From assembly GCF_901000735.1 (NCBI RefSeq), contig NC_081543.1:34282590-34346589 (forward strand): 64,000 bases of DNA, given 5' to 3'. The position numbers and the translations under genes were made by a program. Below the pieces are notes generated by a model that saw nothing but the letters and a program-made list of their open reading frames with translations, did not search any database and was not told the origin of the DNA. The DNA is from Corylus avellana. Lineage: Eukaryota; Streptophyta; Magnoliopsida; Fagales; Betulaceae. Positions within the stretch are counted from its first letter, which is position 1, and each line of letters starts with the position of its first letter. Shown here in pieces: positions 1 to 13,198 of the stretch.

Positions 1-859
1 TCAGCTACGTTGGCGACTCTGCTTATTTTATTTTTCATTGCATCACCTAAACACCCCCACATTTTACCCCCACATACCTTTTCTATGTTTGTTCTCTAGC
101 TTACATCTTCAAACCAACATTTAGGCTTCTTGAATGGGCGATCCCAGCAACTGTGTTTTCAGTATTGAATTTGATGTATTTCAAAATCAAGAGTTAAACG
201 ATATTAACAATAATCATCTCTCACTTTTCTGGTTGCTTACAAAGCTGGATATTGGCTTTGATGACGGTAGAAAGAGCCCCCATACTAGGACTAACTGATC
301 TTTCAAAGATGTCATGCAAGTTAAGCAGTAGAGCAATTTTTTTAGTGTGTATTGAATACATAAATTCTGAGCTCAGGGTAACATGGCTCTTGGAAACATG
401 AAAAACTCAGAAAAAGCCCCGGAGGCCATTGATCGAGGTTACTCTTGACCTCTCTAAGGTTTTTGTTGAAGAAATGTATTTTGGGTTTTGTGCATCCATT
501 GGGCTAGTTATTGAAAATCATCAAATCTTAAGCTGGAGCTTCAGCAATTCAAAGTTCACCTCATTTTCTTGTGCTTATAGGATAAAGGTTATTAAGTGTT
601 CATTTATGAAATTGTAGAATTGACTATCTTATAAGTGACAAAGTCTTCTGCTATAGGCTTTATGATGAGGATTCTAAGATCCTTTGGTCTTATTTCTTAG
701 TAAGTAAGACGGGAGGTATACTGTGGAGTTAATTACTAGTTAGTTAATTTCACAAGGCATTACATGTTTAGATAGAGAATTGTGAAGAAAGCTTCCAGAA
801 GTTAAAGCATAAATTAGTGACCACATCTGTTTGTACTCTACCTTTTGAGTCAGGAGGGT

Positions 860-1260
860 TTGTGTATACAGTGATGCTTTTTAGAAGGGATTCGGATGCA
901 TGCGGATGCAACAAGGTAAAGTTTGGTAAAGTTGTGACATATGTCTCACACCAGCTAGAAGATTATGAGACGAACTACCCTACCCATGACTTAAAGTTGG
1001 CATCAATATTATAAGAGTTTGAAGCATTTTTTTCACTTAGAAGTATGCGATCTTCACTAACCATAAGAGTTTGAAGTATTTCTTCACTTAAAAGGAGCTT
1101 AATATGAGGCAACAGAGATGATTGGAGCTCATAAAGAATTATGACTGCAATATCTAGTACCATTCATGTAATGCCAACGTGGTGGCTAATTGAGGAATCA
1201 ACAACCATGCCTACTCAGTTACAAAAATTAGTATTAATGAAGAGCGTTGTGTGGTTTGGC
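860..1260 (+). mobile_element. Decayed Ty3/gypsy pol fragment (RT/RNase H)
   Basis: Translated pieces match the RNase H part of Ty3/gypsy polyproteins: GKVVTYVSHQLEDYETNYPT at about 925-985, followed by HDLKLASI, and further on, after frame changes and stops, NYDCNI.YHSCNANVVA near 1138-1185, which corresponds to the family motif YHPGKANVVADALS. No LTRs, gag or integrase are seen. It is an old non-functional relic upstream of the SPA gene. The assignment rests on motif recognition only. Confidence 0.7.
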
Positions 1261-2212
1261 AAGAAATAAAAACTAAACTTGCGGTAAGTTAGACCGTTTT
1301 AGGTAATCTTGGCTTCATGGCATGCAAAGTGACCTTGTCACCAGACTTGGCTGAAGTATACAATGTATTTCATTTATAAAAGGGTATAGTGGTGTAGGGT
1401 TTGATCTATCCTTTCTCTCTCTCAACAATATACTCCCATGTGATAAACACTATAATGGAAAAATTATCACAATTTTTCAAGATCCTTCCTAATTTAATCA
1501 ATACAAAGGATTTGAATTTAGTCAAGTTGAACAAAATAATAAGTTATTTTAGTATAATTTTTGGGTCTTTTCAAACAAGCGGGATGTAAATCCCAAATGG
1601 GTCTAATGATATCAATAATTGGTGATCAAATACATAAAATATTTTTTCAAACTGAGTTTGGAGAATTTTCGCATATAATTTTTATATGCTCTAAAGACCA
1701 ATATTAATTTAATAAATGAGAAAAACTTTATCATTCATCAATTCTAAACTATTACGTGACACCTAAAAAAAACATCATAAGTTTGCATCAAACTCAACAT
1801 GATAAGTCTTCAATGGGTAGTTCAGGACCACGCTTAATAAAGTAGAGGTCAATATTTCGAATCTCCCTCCTCTTTTACTATGACCATTTTTTTTCTTGAC
1901 CAAATTACCCTTGTTGATACAGATTATGCTCTTGACTCTTCTCATGACGTCACCAATCTGAATCGAAGCAAGTCAGCTCCACCGCATCAACAACGGAATG
2001 GTGTGCGCTAAAAGCATCACTTTTTTAATTTATTAAATCGTTCTTCGGAAAAAAGAACAAATAAATTATAGCTGGTTGGTCTTTGAGAAACGTGCGACGA
2101 ATATAAAAATCATTAATCTAGAATTAATTAAGCTTTTGTTCCAGTGATTAGTCTCGCATTCTGAATCTTTTGCGATAACACGACGCGTATAATGTTGGAT
2201 CCCACGTGTAGG

Positions 2213-2218
2213 TTAATG
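2213..2218. promoter_or_regulatory. G-box (CACGTG) upstream of the SPA gene
   Basis: A perfect palindromic CACGTG lies about 2.1 kb upstream of the SPA start codon. G-boxes are bound by bZIP and bHLH factors such as HY5 and PIFs, which would fit a light-signalling gene. A six-base match is common by chance, so the functional claim is inference. Confidence 0.25.
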
Positions 2219-2813
2219 TTTTTCATAGAACTTTCACCGGTTGTTTACCATTAATTAACGGGGGTGTCTGACCTAATCGAACGTTTCCCCTTTGGGAAAG
2301 CAAGTTCATCGTTTTCGCCCGGATTTCATAATATTTTTACCTTCTTACCAATACCCAGGAAATATTTTTGAATTTCATGCGATGGCCCACAAATTTTATA
2401 AAATTTGCTCGCCTGCCTCTGTTCCCAATAAGTTTTCATGTTCTCTGAGGACGTGGTTGAGCCACGTATATGGGGTGGAATAAAGCGGGAAGATAATGAA
2501 GGTGATCACAAAGATTGGCCTCACAGGTTTCGGAGAAGGCAATAAAGTAATAATATATGAGACCCCCGTCACCCAATAAGGATACAAAGAATACGCCCTT
2601 GAAGTTGTAGGAAAATTGATCTTTTTAGTCACAAACGGTCTGTGTTTTTTGTAGGGAGATTTTGTTTTGTTTTTTTGTTAAGACAAGTGTAGGCAATTTT
2701 ATGAGGCTGTGAAGCTTGCATGTGGTGTGAAAGTACTGCGACTAAACTTTTGTTGTGTGGTTCTGTTTCTCAGGGTGGCCTAGCTGAAACAGGAGATCCT
2801 CTCATGGTGGTAC

Positions 2814-2818
<5 letters not shown>

Positions 2819-2846
<28 letters not shown>
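2819..2846 (+). repeat. (TC)n microsatellite
   Basis: Uninterrupted TC dinucleotides, about 14 units, lie just before the first leader repeat of the SPA gene. Pyrimidine tracts of this kind are common in plant 5' leaders. Confidence 0.95.
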
Positions 2847-2848
<2 letters not shown>

Positions 2849-2849
<1 letters not shown>

Positions 2850-4382
2850 CAGTGTATGTACTGATGGCTGTTGGGTTTTCATTATTTTCTAAAAATCGCT
2901 TTGATTTTTCTTTGATGGGTATATGGTGGGTGCATGTAGTGTTGCTTGTGTTGTTTGTGCTGAAGAATTGAATATATATGTGGATGTGAATGTATATCGA
3001 AGAATGGGTATTGTAAATTGTTTTTACTTCTCAAGAATTGATTGAATATGCTTTATCAATTGTGTTGGTGGTGAAGGTGCATCTGTTGTGGGCTTTTATA
3101 AAATTCGTATACTGAAGTACACTACTTTTGTGCCCAGCAGCATATTTCTCATTGTCAGGCTGAGGTGTTGATCTTGATGAAAAGTTAGGTTTCTTTTATA
3201 TGCTTGGACCCCTAAAAGGAGTTTTTGATCCAAAATGGTAATGGTGGAAGTGAGAGACTGTAATAGAAGTCGGAGAATTCTTCCATTCCTTGGATGTGTA
3301 TGTTCCGGTGTTTACGCAGCTCTAGGTGGATGGTAATGGAGGGTTCATCTGAGTCTACTTGGCAGAAAGTCTTACAGTGTATGTACTGCTAGCGGTTGGG
3401 TTTTCTTTATTTTTTTTAAAATCTCTTTGATTTTTCTTTGATGGGTATATGGTGGGTGCATGTAGTGTTGCTTGTGTTGTCTGTGCTTAAGAATTGAAGA
3501 ATGGGTACTGTAAATTGTTTTTACTTCTCAAGAATTGATTGAATATGCTTTATAAATTGTGTTGGTGGTGAAGGTGCATCTGTTGTTGGCTTTTATAAAA
3601 TTCGTATACTGAAGTACACTAGTTTTAAGCCATTGTATTTGTCTAGCTGAGGTGTTTATCTTGATGAAAAGTTAAGTTTCTTTTATACGTTTGGACCCCC
3701 TAAAAAGAGTTTTTGATTTAAAATGCAACTGGTAGACGTGAGAGACTGTAATTGAAGTCGGAGAATTCCTCCATTTCTTGGATGTGTATCTTCCGCTCTT
3801 CATGCAGCTCTAGGTGGATATTAATGGAGGGTTCATCTGAGTCTGCTTGGCGGAAGTCTTACAGTGTATGTACTGATGGCTGTTGGGTTTTCTTTATTTT
3901 CTAAAAATCTCTTTGATTTTTCCTTGATAGGTATGTAGTGGGTGCATGTAGTGTTGTTTGTGCTTAAGAATTGAACATATATATGTGGATCTGAATGTAT
4001 ATCGAATGATGGGTATTTTAAATTATTTTTACTTCTTAAGAATTGATTGAATATTGTTTATTAATTGTGTTGGTGGTGAAGGTGCATCTATCATTGGCTT
4101 TGCTGAAATTTGTATACTGAAGTACACTACTTTTGTGCCCGGCAGGATATTTCTCATTGAATTTGTCAAGGTGAGGTGTTGATCTTGATGAAAAGTCAGG
4201 TTTCTTTTATATGTTTGGAGCCTTAAAATGAGCTTTTGATTCAAAATGGTAATGGTGGAAGTGAGAGACTGTAATAGAAGCCGGAGAATTCCTCCATTTC
4301 TTGGATGTGTATGTTCTGGTCTTCATGCAGCTATAGGTGGATAGTAATGGAGGGTTCATCTGAGTCTGCTTGGCAGAAGTCT
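2849..4382 (+). repeat. Three tandem copies of a ~0.5 kb SPA leader unit
   Basis: Units begin at 2849, 3374 and 3861, each with ACAGTGTATGTACTG, and run about 525, 487 and 520 bp. Each ends with a splice-acceptor-like ..CAG (at 3319, 3807 and 4330), then CTNTAGGTGGAT, then ATGGAGGGTTCATCTGAGTC (starts at 3336, 3824 and 4347). Only the third copy continues into the long SPA reading frame. The first two give short frames of 18 and 26 codons before a stop. The copies differ by substitutions and small indels, so the triplication is not recent. Confidence 0.9.
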
Positions 4383-7300
4383 GATAGTTCTAGGGGATTG
4401 AATAGTTCTGGACTCTCAGACAGGAACCGGAGGGTTCTTCGAGCCAACAGAATTGGCTTGTCAGGTGATGCATCACACGATTCTTTGTTTAGAAAGGAGA
4501 GAGGTAGGGTCGTGTTGGCTCACACTGATCATCTCAAAAACCAAGGTGGTTTGTCTGGACTTTTTGAGGATGAGGTAGCAGTTGACCCTTTTGTACGTGC
4601 CATAGAATGGGGTGATGTTAGTTTGAGGGAGTGGTTGGACAAACCAGATCGATCTGTTGATGTCTTTGAATGCTTGCACATATTTAGGCAAATTGTGGAG
4701 AATGTTAGTGTAGCACATTCCCAAGGAATTGTTGTTCATAATGTGCGGCCTTCCTGCTTTGTGATGTCCTCTTTCAACCATGTCTCCTTCATCGAGTCTG
4801 CATCTTGTTCAGATTCTGGTTCTGATTCTTTGGAGGATGGGTCAAATAGCCGAAATGTGGAGGTTAAGAATTCATCCTCTTCCTTTCCCCATGGTGCAAA
4901 TCAACAAAGAAGTAGCTTAGGAAGTGAAGTTTTTCAATCTGTGACAACACCAACTAATGCTTTATCAGACACTACTTGCATGCAGTCAAGCTCAGTCTGT
5001 ACAGCACGTGTCGCATTACTGGAAGAGACTGAAGAAAATAAAGACAAAGATAGGGGGAAAATTGAAGAAGTAGAAGAAAAGAACCAACCATTTCCAATGA
5101 AACAGATATTGCTCATGGAGAACAATTGGTACACTACTCCCGAGGAGGTTGCCGGTTCTCCAAGTTCCTGTGCTTCAGACATTTATCGGTTGGGGGTTCT
5201 TCTCTTTGAGGTTTGTAAAGAAATTCTCAAACTTTATTAAATGTTCAAAATTTGAAATAGGATTTTCAGTTTTTGTTTCATTTATTTCATTATAGTAATT
5301 AAAAAGTGAGAGTTCAATTGAAGTGATACAGCTCTTTTATGTTTCTTTTCTTCTGAGCGCTGATGTGATAGTTCTAATTTCGGCAGTTATTTTGTCCATT
5401 AAGCTCCAGAGAAGAAAAAAGCAGAACTATGTCTAGTCTGAGACATCGGGTTCTTCCTCCTCAATTGTTGCTGAAGTGGCCAAAAGAAGCTTCATTTTGC
5501 TTATGGTTATTGCACCCTGAGCCAAGTAGTCGGCCAAAAATGGGGTAATTTCCTCTAACAAAATGCATTTTACATATCCATGCCTTTTTCTTTTCTTTTT
5601 TTTTTAAAAGTTTCCAATGCTATATATATATATATATTTTTTTTTTGACATGCTGAAAAGTTAGATACTGGAAGATGACTTTTCGAATTAGAGAAGACCA
5701 TTGGGGATAGAACAAGAAAAATCAGTTTTATAATCTACATGATGCGTAATCATATAACAAAATGAAATGTCTAATGTAATGATGTTTGCAGAATTGTAGT
5801 TGGAGTTGGATTTATTTTTTATTTTTTTTAACAATGAACTGTGTCAGTTTATTTTATTTTTTGATACTATGAAGTTTTATAACAGTAGAAATAAATTTAT
5901 GCTTTGATGGTGGGGGAATAGGCTATAAATTGGGGAAGATGATTCCGGTATTAAGTTTCAAAAAGAAGTTATAGGACAGTTTGCTAGTAAATTTTACTAG
6001 ATGAGGCGATGAACCTCAAGGGGTAGGCTCAAGTGGTAAGGGCCTTGGTCTTGGTGGCATCCCCATCAGGTCCAAGGTTCAAATCTCCTTGGGTGCAAAC
6101 AATTCCTTGGGGCTACACCTGCCGACAAAACCGGAGTCTCACCCGATCCGTGTGGAGATGGCACTTTGCATGGGTTTGAAGTTTATCCGACATGGGTGGC
6201 CCAGGGTGGGTACACGAAGTGGTCCTGCCTTGGAGGGGTTTCTTGTCATATAAATGCATTTTTTACTTGTCATTGAACTTTACGAGATAAAAGTTTTAGT
6301 CTTACATTTTATTCCATGTGTAGCAGCGATTTGTTACAGAGTGAATTCCTTAATGAACCGAGAGATGATTTAGAAGAACGTGAAGCGGCAATTGAGCTTA
6401 GAGAAAGAATAGAGGAGCAAGAATTGTTGCTGGAATTCCTTTTGCTTATACAACAAAGAAAACAGGAAGCTGTAGATAAGTTGCAAGATTCCATTTCCTT
6501 TTTGTGTACTGATATTGAAGAAGTTATGAAGCAGAAAACAATTCTTAAGAAAAAGGATGGCTCATGCTCAGAATTGCGGAAGGATGATCATTTAGTTTCA
6601 ATTCTTCCATCAATGAATATTGTTGATAGTGATGATTCAGCTAGCTCGGGGTCTAGAAAACGATATAGACCAAGAATGCAGCTTCAGAACATAGAGGAAT
6701 GTGATGATAATCTAGTTGATAGCCAGAAGTCAGATACACTCGGTGAAAATAAAGGAAACTTTCTTTCAAAAAGTTCTCGGTTAATGAAGAACTTTAAGAA
6801 ACTGGAGTCTGCATACTTTTTGACAAGATGCAGGCCGATCAAGCACTCTGGGAAACCATTGAGCAGACATTCACCATTAAGTAGTGATGGTAAGGAGTCT
6901 ATTGTTGTAACTGAAAGAAGTTCCGTTAATAATTTGGCATCGAAAGAGCTGCATAATGAGGGTAGACAAAGTGGTTGGATAAATCCATTCCTTGAAGGTT
7001 TGTGCAAGTATTTATCTTTCACCAAGTTAAAAGTTAAGGCAGACTTGAAGCAAGGGGATCTGTTAAATTCTTCCAATCTCGTATGCTCTCTCAGTTTTGA
7101 TCGTGATGGAGAGTTTTTTGCTACGGCTGGTGTAAATAAGAAAATTAAAGTATTTGAATGTGACACAATCATAAATGAAGATCGCGATATACACTATCCT
7201 GTAGTTGAATTGGCTAGTAGATCAAAGCTAAGCAGTATATGTTGGAACAGTTATATCAAAAGCCAGATTGCTTCGAGTAACTTTGAAGGTGTTGTGCAGG

Positions 7301-10300
7301 TAGTTATAACCTAACATTCCATTCCATTCTTCAGCTTTCTATTACTTTGTAGTAACTCAATTGCTTATCATGTTCAGGTATGGGATGTGACAAGAAGTCA
7401 AGCACTAACGGAAATGAGAGAGCATGAGAAGCGTGTATGGTCGATAGACTTCTCATCAGCAGATCCAACAATGTTGGCCAGTGGGAGCGATGATGGTTCT
7501 GTTAAGCTATGGAGTATCAATCAGGCAATTCTATTTTTGCACTTGGTGGATGTCAGCTTTGAAACTAAACGTACTGCAGTCATATCATTGCATGATGTGT
7601 ATATTTACTTCTGGATGTATGATAAGTTTTTCTCTTACATGGGTTGCTACTGCAGGGAGTCAGTATTGGTACCATCAAAGCAAAGGCAAATGTATGCTGT
7701 GTTCAGTTTCCCTTGGATTCGGGTCGGTCCCTTGCATTTGGTTCAGCAGATCATAAAATTTATTACTATGATCTCCGTAACTTGAAAATTCCTCTGTGCA
7801 CATTAATTGGACACAACAAGACTGTGAGTTATGTCAAATTTGTAGATCCAATGAATATTGTTTCTGCGTCCACGGATAACACTCTGAAGCTTTGGGATTT
7901 GTCAATGTGTGCATCTCGGGTTATTGACACTCCACTCCAATCATTCACAGGACACATAAATGTAAAGGTACAGTCACTCATCATACTATATGGGGCAACT
8001 ACATTCATACATTGCAAAGTATTGTTCTCTCCACTGAGTTATTTAATTATTTTTAATTATCTTGTTCTTGTTATTATTAAATCATTAGTTGGTGCAAGCA
8101 AGTCTTAAAATAATCGAAGAAGAAAACAAAAAGATAAGCACTTTAGATTAATTAAAAACTTTTGGTCCAGTCAGGTATTGGTTCTATAACACCACCAACT
8201 GAAAGATTGAATTTGGTGTCACATACGTTAAAATTTTATGCTTATTGACCAACCTTATCACTGAAATTCCTGAAAGCTTCAGAGTTCTCCACCAACACTG
8301 ACCAACGAAACTTGTGATTTTACTTCTTGATCATAAATATTTTAAATGATAACCTCAAATAAGTATGGTTATCTACTGAATGGATATGTTGTTCGCCAAA
8401 AGAGTGGAACATGTCATTTACAAGAAGCATATGTTACAGCACTAGCATAAGTTTCCTTTTTATTTTTTTCCCCTACTATAAATAAACTTGAGTCTATATA
8501 TATATATATATATATTGATGATTGTTATCCAATGCACCAATGCACTGAATCCCACAAGAACTCCAGCATCAAGCATGTTTGGTTGAGGTAAATACTTGGA
8601 TTAGTGATTTCCTGAGAAGTCCTTTATGCTGTCAACACTCCTTTTAGGGGCTTGTTTGGTGTAATACTAAAAGCCTAGGATTGTCAAGCGTAAGTCCACT
8701 AGTTTAGTTCTTGACAGTGGCCACTTCCTGTTGACATGAATGTTAGGATCATATCCAAATCTCCCCTCCTTCAAACCTACTTTGGTGGGATTGATGCTTG
8801 GTAATGACCTATTTTTTGGGCCTTGTGTTAATGATGATTTCTAGTTTCAAATGTCAATTAGAGTAAATTGTCATGTTGGTTCTTTTTTCTCTTTTCAATA
8901 TGAGATCTTTTACTTTGCAGTTGAGCCTCTCATCCTACTCTTATTTTGATAAACATAATATGGTTTGAAGTGATAGCGGAGATACCACCATGGAAGATTG
9001 CCACTAATATGATTAGAATTCTGGATAAAATTCATACAATTAAGTTTACAAGAGGAAAGTGCAAGAAGGGTTTTGGATGTCTCTTTGCAATGGTTAAACA
9101 ACGGCAGTTTTAGTGGAATCAGGCCCATGTTTGTTGTGTTTGGAGAAATGAGACTTGATATTCCCTCATCTACAATGCATATTTGCTGATATTGATCATT
9201 ATCTGGTATTGCTGTGTGTCCTGTGGTGTAGGACTGTGGGTCTATGGAAGAAAATTAAGAAGCAGTTCTTTATTCGAGTTCCTCACTTTTGAGGCAGGAA
9301 CTGGTTGACGAGTCCACTTTTTACAGGATATGCAGTGTGGTCTTGGAATGTTGAGCATGGTTCTCCTGTCTTGTTTAATATTGTGGAGGAGAAGATTGCA
9401 CCTGTAATTATTTATTTAGAAGGATCTGGTCAAGACCTTCATTGGAACCCACATGTAGAAGGATCTGGGAGTTAGATTTATTTGGTCATTTCTTTCTTTC
9501 TTTTCCTTTTTATTTTTTTATTTTTTATTTTTGAGATCCTATACGAGGCTAGATATAGGTTTAATTGATCAGTTTTTTGAGATCGTATATGAGGCTAGAA
9601 TCATAGAAGGGGAGGATCCTGCTGTTTTTACTTTGTCAAGGAGCCAATTGTTTGAGATTGTCATTTATTTGACTTTGACAGTGTAATAATATCTTCTAGC
9701 CTTGGAAGCATATTTGGTCTGTTTGTGTTCCCGCCAAATTTTTTTTTTCCAATCTGGACAGCGGCTTTAGAGTGTGTCATGACTGGTGATAATCTTCTCA
9801 AAAGAAAGTTTTTCTCAACCAGGATGAGGAGACAGTGATTCATCTTTTTTCTCCATTATTTGATCACTTGGGGCCTTTCAAGCCTTTTTTTTTTTTTTAA
9901 CAATGTTTGAATACATTGTAAACTGTCGAATGCAGTTCCTGATGGACTTTCTACTGATGCATTGGTTATAGTATCCGTAATAGTCCCTGCTTACAAGAAT
10001 TATTTTTCTCCCACGCTGTTCTCTTGATTGTGATGCATAAATTAGGGTGAATTTCTTCCATTCGTAAGAGTTTGTTATACTTCTGGGGCTAGAGTTCTTG
10101 AAGGAGAAGGTTTGGAGCAGGAAGTGTAACCTCACCTTTGTCCACCAACATAAGATACCCAAAGCATTAGCTCAAACACTTCGTCCTCCTCAAAAAGGAT
10201 GGTGCAAGTGTAACCCCCGGCAAAGGTAGAGGAACTAGCGATTCTCTAGGGAATCTAGAGTAGAACTTATTTCCTTTTAGAGGTAAGATGTTGGAGGAAT

Positions 10301-12509
10301 CTGAAACAAGTCCTATCTTGTAGTAATAACACTTCCTCCTTGACAATGCCAGCTCTCTTTGGCTTGCTTCTCACCTACTGGCACAAAATGCATCAAGGCA
10401 TCAATGTTGGCTCTGGAGGGGATGTGAACCCTCAGATCTGGTCACATAGTGCAATGTGGACCTGTTGAGTGTTGCTAATGTGGCAAATCATAGTTGGCTA
10501 AAAATTTGGAATTTGTAGCACTGCATTGTCTTTTAGAGAAGGACATGCACGTGTTTGAAGCACCTCAGTAATTATGAGGCCACTGGACTCTTATCCTGTT
10601 ATACGGTGCTCATATTTCTTTATCCCAATGGCCTTAGGATAAGCAGGCTAAGCAGCTTGGCTGTTGTAGTGATGGTTACCACTTATCTTGTATAAATAGT
10701 TATTAATCTTTGTGACAATCATCCTGGTTAATGTTTTTATAGATTTTGTATGTATTCAAATAAGCCCATGGTTGATATAAATCTATTGCTGATGATTACC
10801 TGATAATTGATTACTTGTTGCAGAACTTTGTGGGTTTGTCAGTTTCTGATGGTTACATTGCTACTGGTTCAGAGACAAATGAGGTACTTCATATATCATA
10901 TTGGCTATTAATTCGATAAACATCTTTTGGTTTCTGTCTTTCTTAGGTTCTTCACATTAGTGTTGTTACAAGGGTAAGCCGTTTCCTTCTCTTTTTTATC
11001 TTGGAAACCAAAGACTTGTTTTCCCTTATTATCATTGCTGGACTGATTTGTAGAAAAATCAGGCGTCCCATGCTTGCTGAGAGAGATCAATAGGGTCCAT
11101 CTTAGATGTTGGAAGCATAGCCCAGAAGATATATTTCCATGCTTGCATTTTCTTAAAGAAAATCTGTTTTCTTATGTACCTTACAATGATGGTCTCTAAG
11201 AAAAGAGAGTCCACATCTGACAGTTACCTAGTGCAATTCTTGGAATTACAAGTTAATACTGTCTCGTGTACACAATTGTATTTCAGTGGAAAAAGTTGAT
11301 TAAAGATAGAAATTTGTGCTGGGTAGGCACAATGATGAACATCAGATATCATTTTGGAGTAATATCTTTATTTGAAACTTCAAATGTTTGAACCCAATTT
11401 GTGGTGAAAAGGTTACAGTTTGCTGGCGGCAGAACTTACTAGCACCTCCTTTCTCTCTTTATGATGGAAAAATTATTTGTAGTTGTCAATAATGTTTCTT
11501 CTTCCATAGTGAAATACCTCATCACCTGAGCCACTAGAATCTAGAATAGAACAAGCTCATCCAAGAAAAAGACTCCCTTTTTTTGTTTATTTATGTTCAA
11601 ATTTGCATCAGAGATCTGTAAATTGAGACACATAAAAGCGAGGTGACAATTTCTTTGCAGTAGGTGAAGAGGGAGGTGTCTTCTTTTTAGAAATGTGATA
11701 TATTTATTATTGATTCTGTTACATATTGTCACTATTCTTTCCACTTAGTATTCCCTGATCTTTAGCTTTTAGAATCAACCATTTGTATTGACTACTTGTG
11801 TATCATCAAGCTACCTTGTCTGCTCTTGTTGGATTGGAAAAACTAGATCCTGTTCCATCTTTGCCATTTCTTTGTTAGTCTTTTTCTTCTTGTTTTGAGG
11901 CCATCTCTTCATTAATCCAATGTTCTTAGCCTCTTTGTCAAGGTTTTCACTTTTTTGTTCCCAATAGCTGCCGCATTTTCATTTGTGGTTGCTGATCTAA
12001 AAGTACGAATGTGGATACCACAAAAGAGTGCCTTAAGAGGAGGAAAAAATTCGGTGATGGCTGGCAGTCAATTTATTGTTTTTGTTTTTTTGTGGATTTT
12101 CAACTCTCAGAATCAGACATGTAGAGACAGTTTACATGTGCTAGGTCACTGAACAAGGAAAAAAAAATAATGAAAGAGAACCTTTTTTTTTTCTTTGGTT
12201 AGATAGAGGACCACACGTTTTTCTTTTTTTTGTTACAAAAATGGAGACATTCTTGCCATGCATTTGCTCTTGATTTTTTGCTAATTTACAGCTTGTATGT
12301 TCATCTTCATTGTGGCTCAGGTGTTTATCTATCACAAAGCCTTCCCCATGCCTGCATTGTCATTTAAGTTTGACAACACAGACCCACTTTCAGGCCACGA
12401 AATGGGTGATGCTGCACAGTTCATCTCCTCTGTTTGTTGGCGCAGCCAGTCCTCAACCTTAGTTGCTGCAAATTCCACAGGGAATATCAAAATTTTGGAG
12501 ATGGTTTGA
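4347..12509 (+). CDS. SPA3: SPA1-related protein (SPA3/SPA4 type), WD40 light-signalling repressor
   Basis: SPA proteins bind COP1 to form a CUL4-DDB1 ubiquitin ligase in the nucleus that degrades factors such as HY5 and CONSTANS in darkness. Coding exons read from the sequence: 4347-5210, 5387-5544, 6327-7299, 7378-7524, 7656-7967, 10824-10883 and 12321-12509, about 900 residues, similar to or slightly longer than Arabidopsis SPA3. Order: an N-terminal kinase-like part, whose catalytic loop reads HNVRP (about residue 131) instead of HRD and which has a TPEE motif near residue 265; a coiled coil (about 353-410); then WD40 repeats from about residue 588 ([28 protein letters not shown]). Start: ATG 4347 opens MEGSSES; an in-frame ATG at 4305 lies before the likely splice acceptor at 4330. 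Intron 4 is GC-AG. Intron 2 holds a SINE and intron 5 (2.9 kb) a LINE fragment. SPA3 versus SPA4 is not certain. Confidence 0.9.
6020..6264 (+). mobile_element. tRNA-derived SINE in SPA intron 2
   Basis: A Pol III box A-like stretch TAGGCTCAAGTGG (6024-6036) and a box B-like GGTTCAAATCTCC (6076-6088) are spaced as in tRNA-derived SINEs. The element ends in a short T run near 6259-6264. The general plan fits Au-like plant SINEs. No clear target-site duplication was found, so the ends are approximate. Confidence 0.7.
9235..9880 (+). mobile_element. Decayed LINE fragment (zf-RVT region) in SPA intron 5
   Basis: Translation with frame breaks gives the endings typical of plant non-LTR elements: a WCG-like stretch near 9330 and, at about 9705-9810, [20 protein letters not shown] followed by a TGDNL motif. 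The family pattern is VP.KV.FF.WTAALG...T.DNL. Several stops are present. It is a non-functional relic. Confidence 0.65.
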
Positions 12510-13198
12510 TTTGGCTACTCTCCAAATCGTTCATGATTCTAGGGAAAAAGGATTAGATGTAGAGCAGAAAGATGGGGTGAACGAAACTTACGGCACGAAG
12601 CTGTGTAAACTAAGGCAGGATTTTAAATGTTATAAGAGCTCGATGATTCCGAGCAACTTGAGAAATTTTGGCATTAGATCATAGCGGATGCTGTTTAAGT
12701 GAAGAGTGAGGGTGGTGATGTTCAAATGTAATGCAGATAGCAATTCAAAGAAAGCAAAGTGGATAAAAATCAGAATTCTTGTATATTTTGTAATGCTTAA
12801 CAACGGTTCACAATGATATTATATAAATATAGAATTGATCTTCAAATACATTTTTTTCATTTTCTGCTTGATGGGGCTATGCCTCTTCTTGTGATGCACT
12901 GCATGGATAAAGTTAACAAAAAAATAAAGTCTGAAGCATCACAATTGTTCCTATTTGGCAGATATACATATCCATCAGTGAGAGCATCTCTATGTATTTT
13001 ATCTTAATTAAAAAGCACTTTCTCACGATTTTTCTTATTCGTTTTTGAATATGAATTTCAATAGATTTTCTATTTCATTCTCTACTAAGTTCCATTCCTT
13101 TTGCTTTCAATATTTTTTGTGTTTTCTTTAACACCACCGTTTTCACACCAATGGAACATCACGACCATCAAAAAGAAAGAAACAAGAAAACCTACTAT

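Larger units (their letters stand above)
1..2700. other. Intergenic region upstream of the SPA gene
   Basis: Apart from the gypsy relic at 860-1260 no gene is supported here. The small open frames are short, lack family motifs and overlap on both strands. The part from about 1900 on is a plausible promoter region for the SPA gene. Confidence 0.5.

Noticed and set aside
4305..4346. Earlier in-frame ATG of the SPA gene
   Set aside because: It lies before the probable splice acceptor at 4330, and the repeat units and family sequence support the ATG at 4347.
6684..7172. Minus-strand open frame of 162 codons
   Set aside because: It is the antisense of SPA exon 3.
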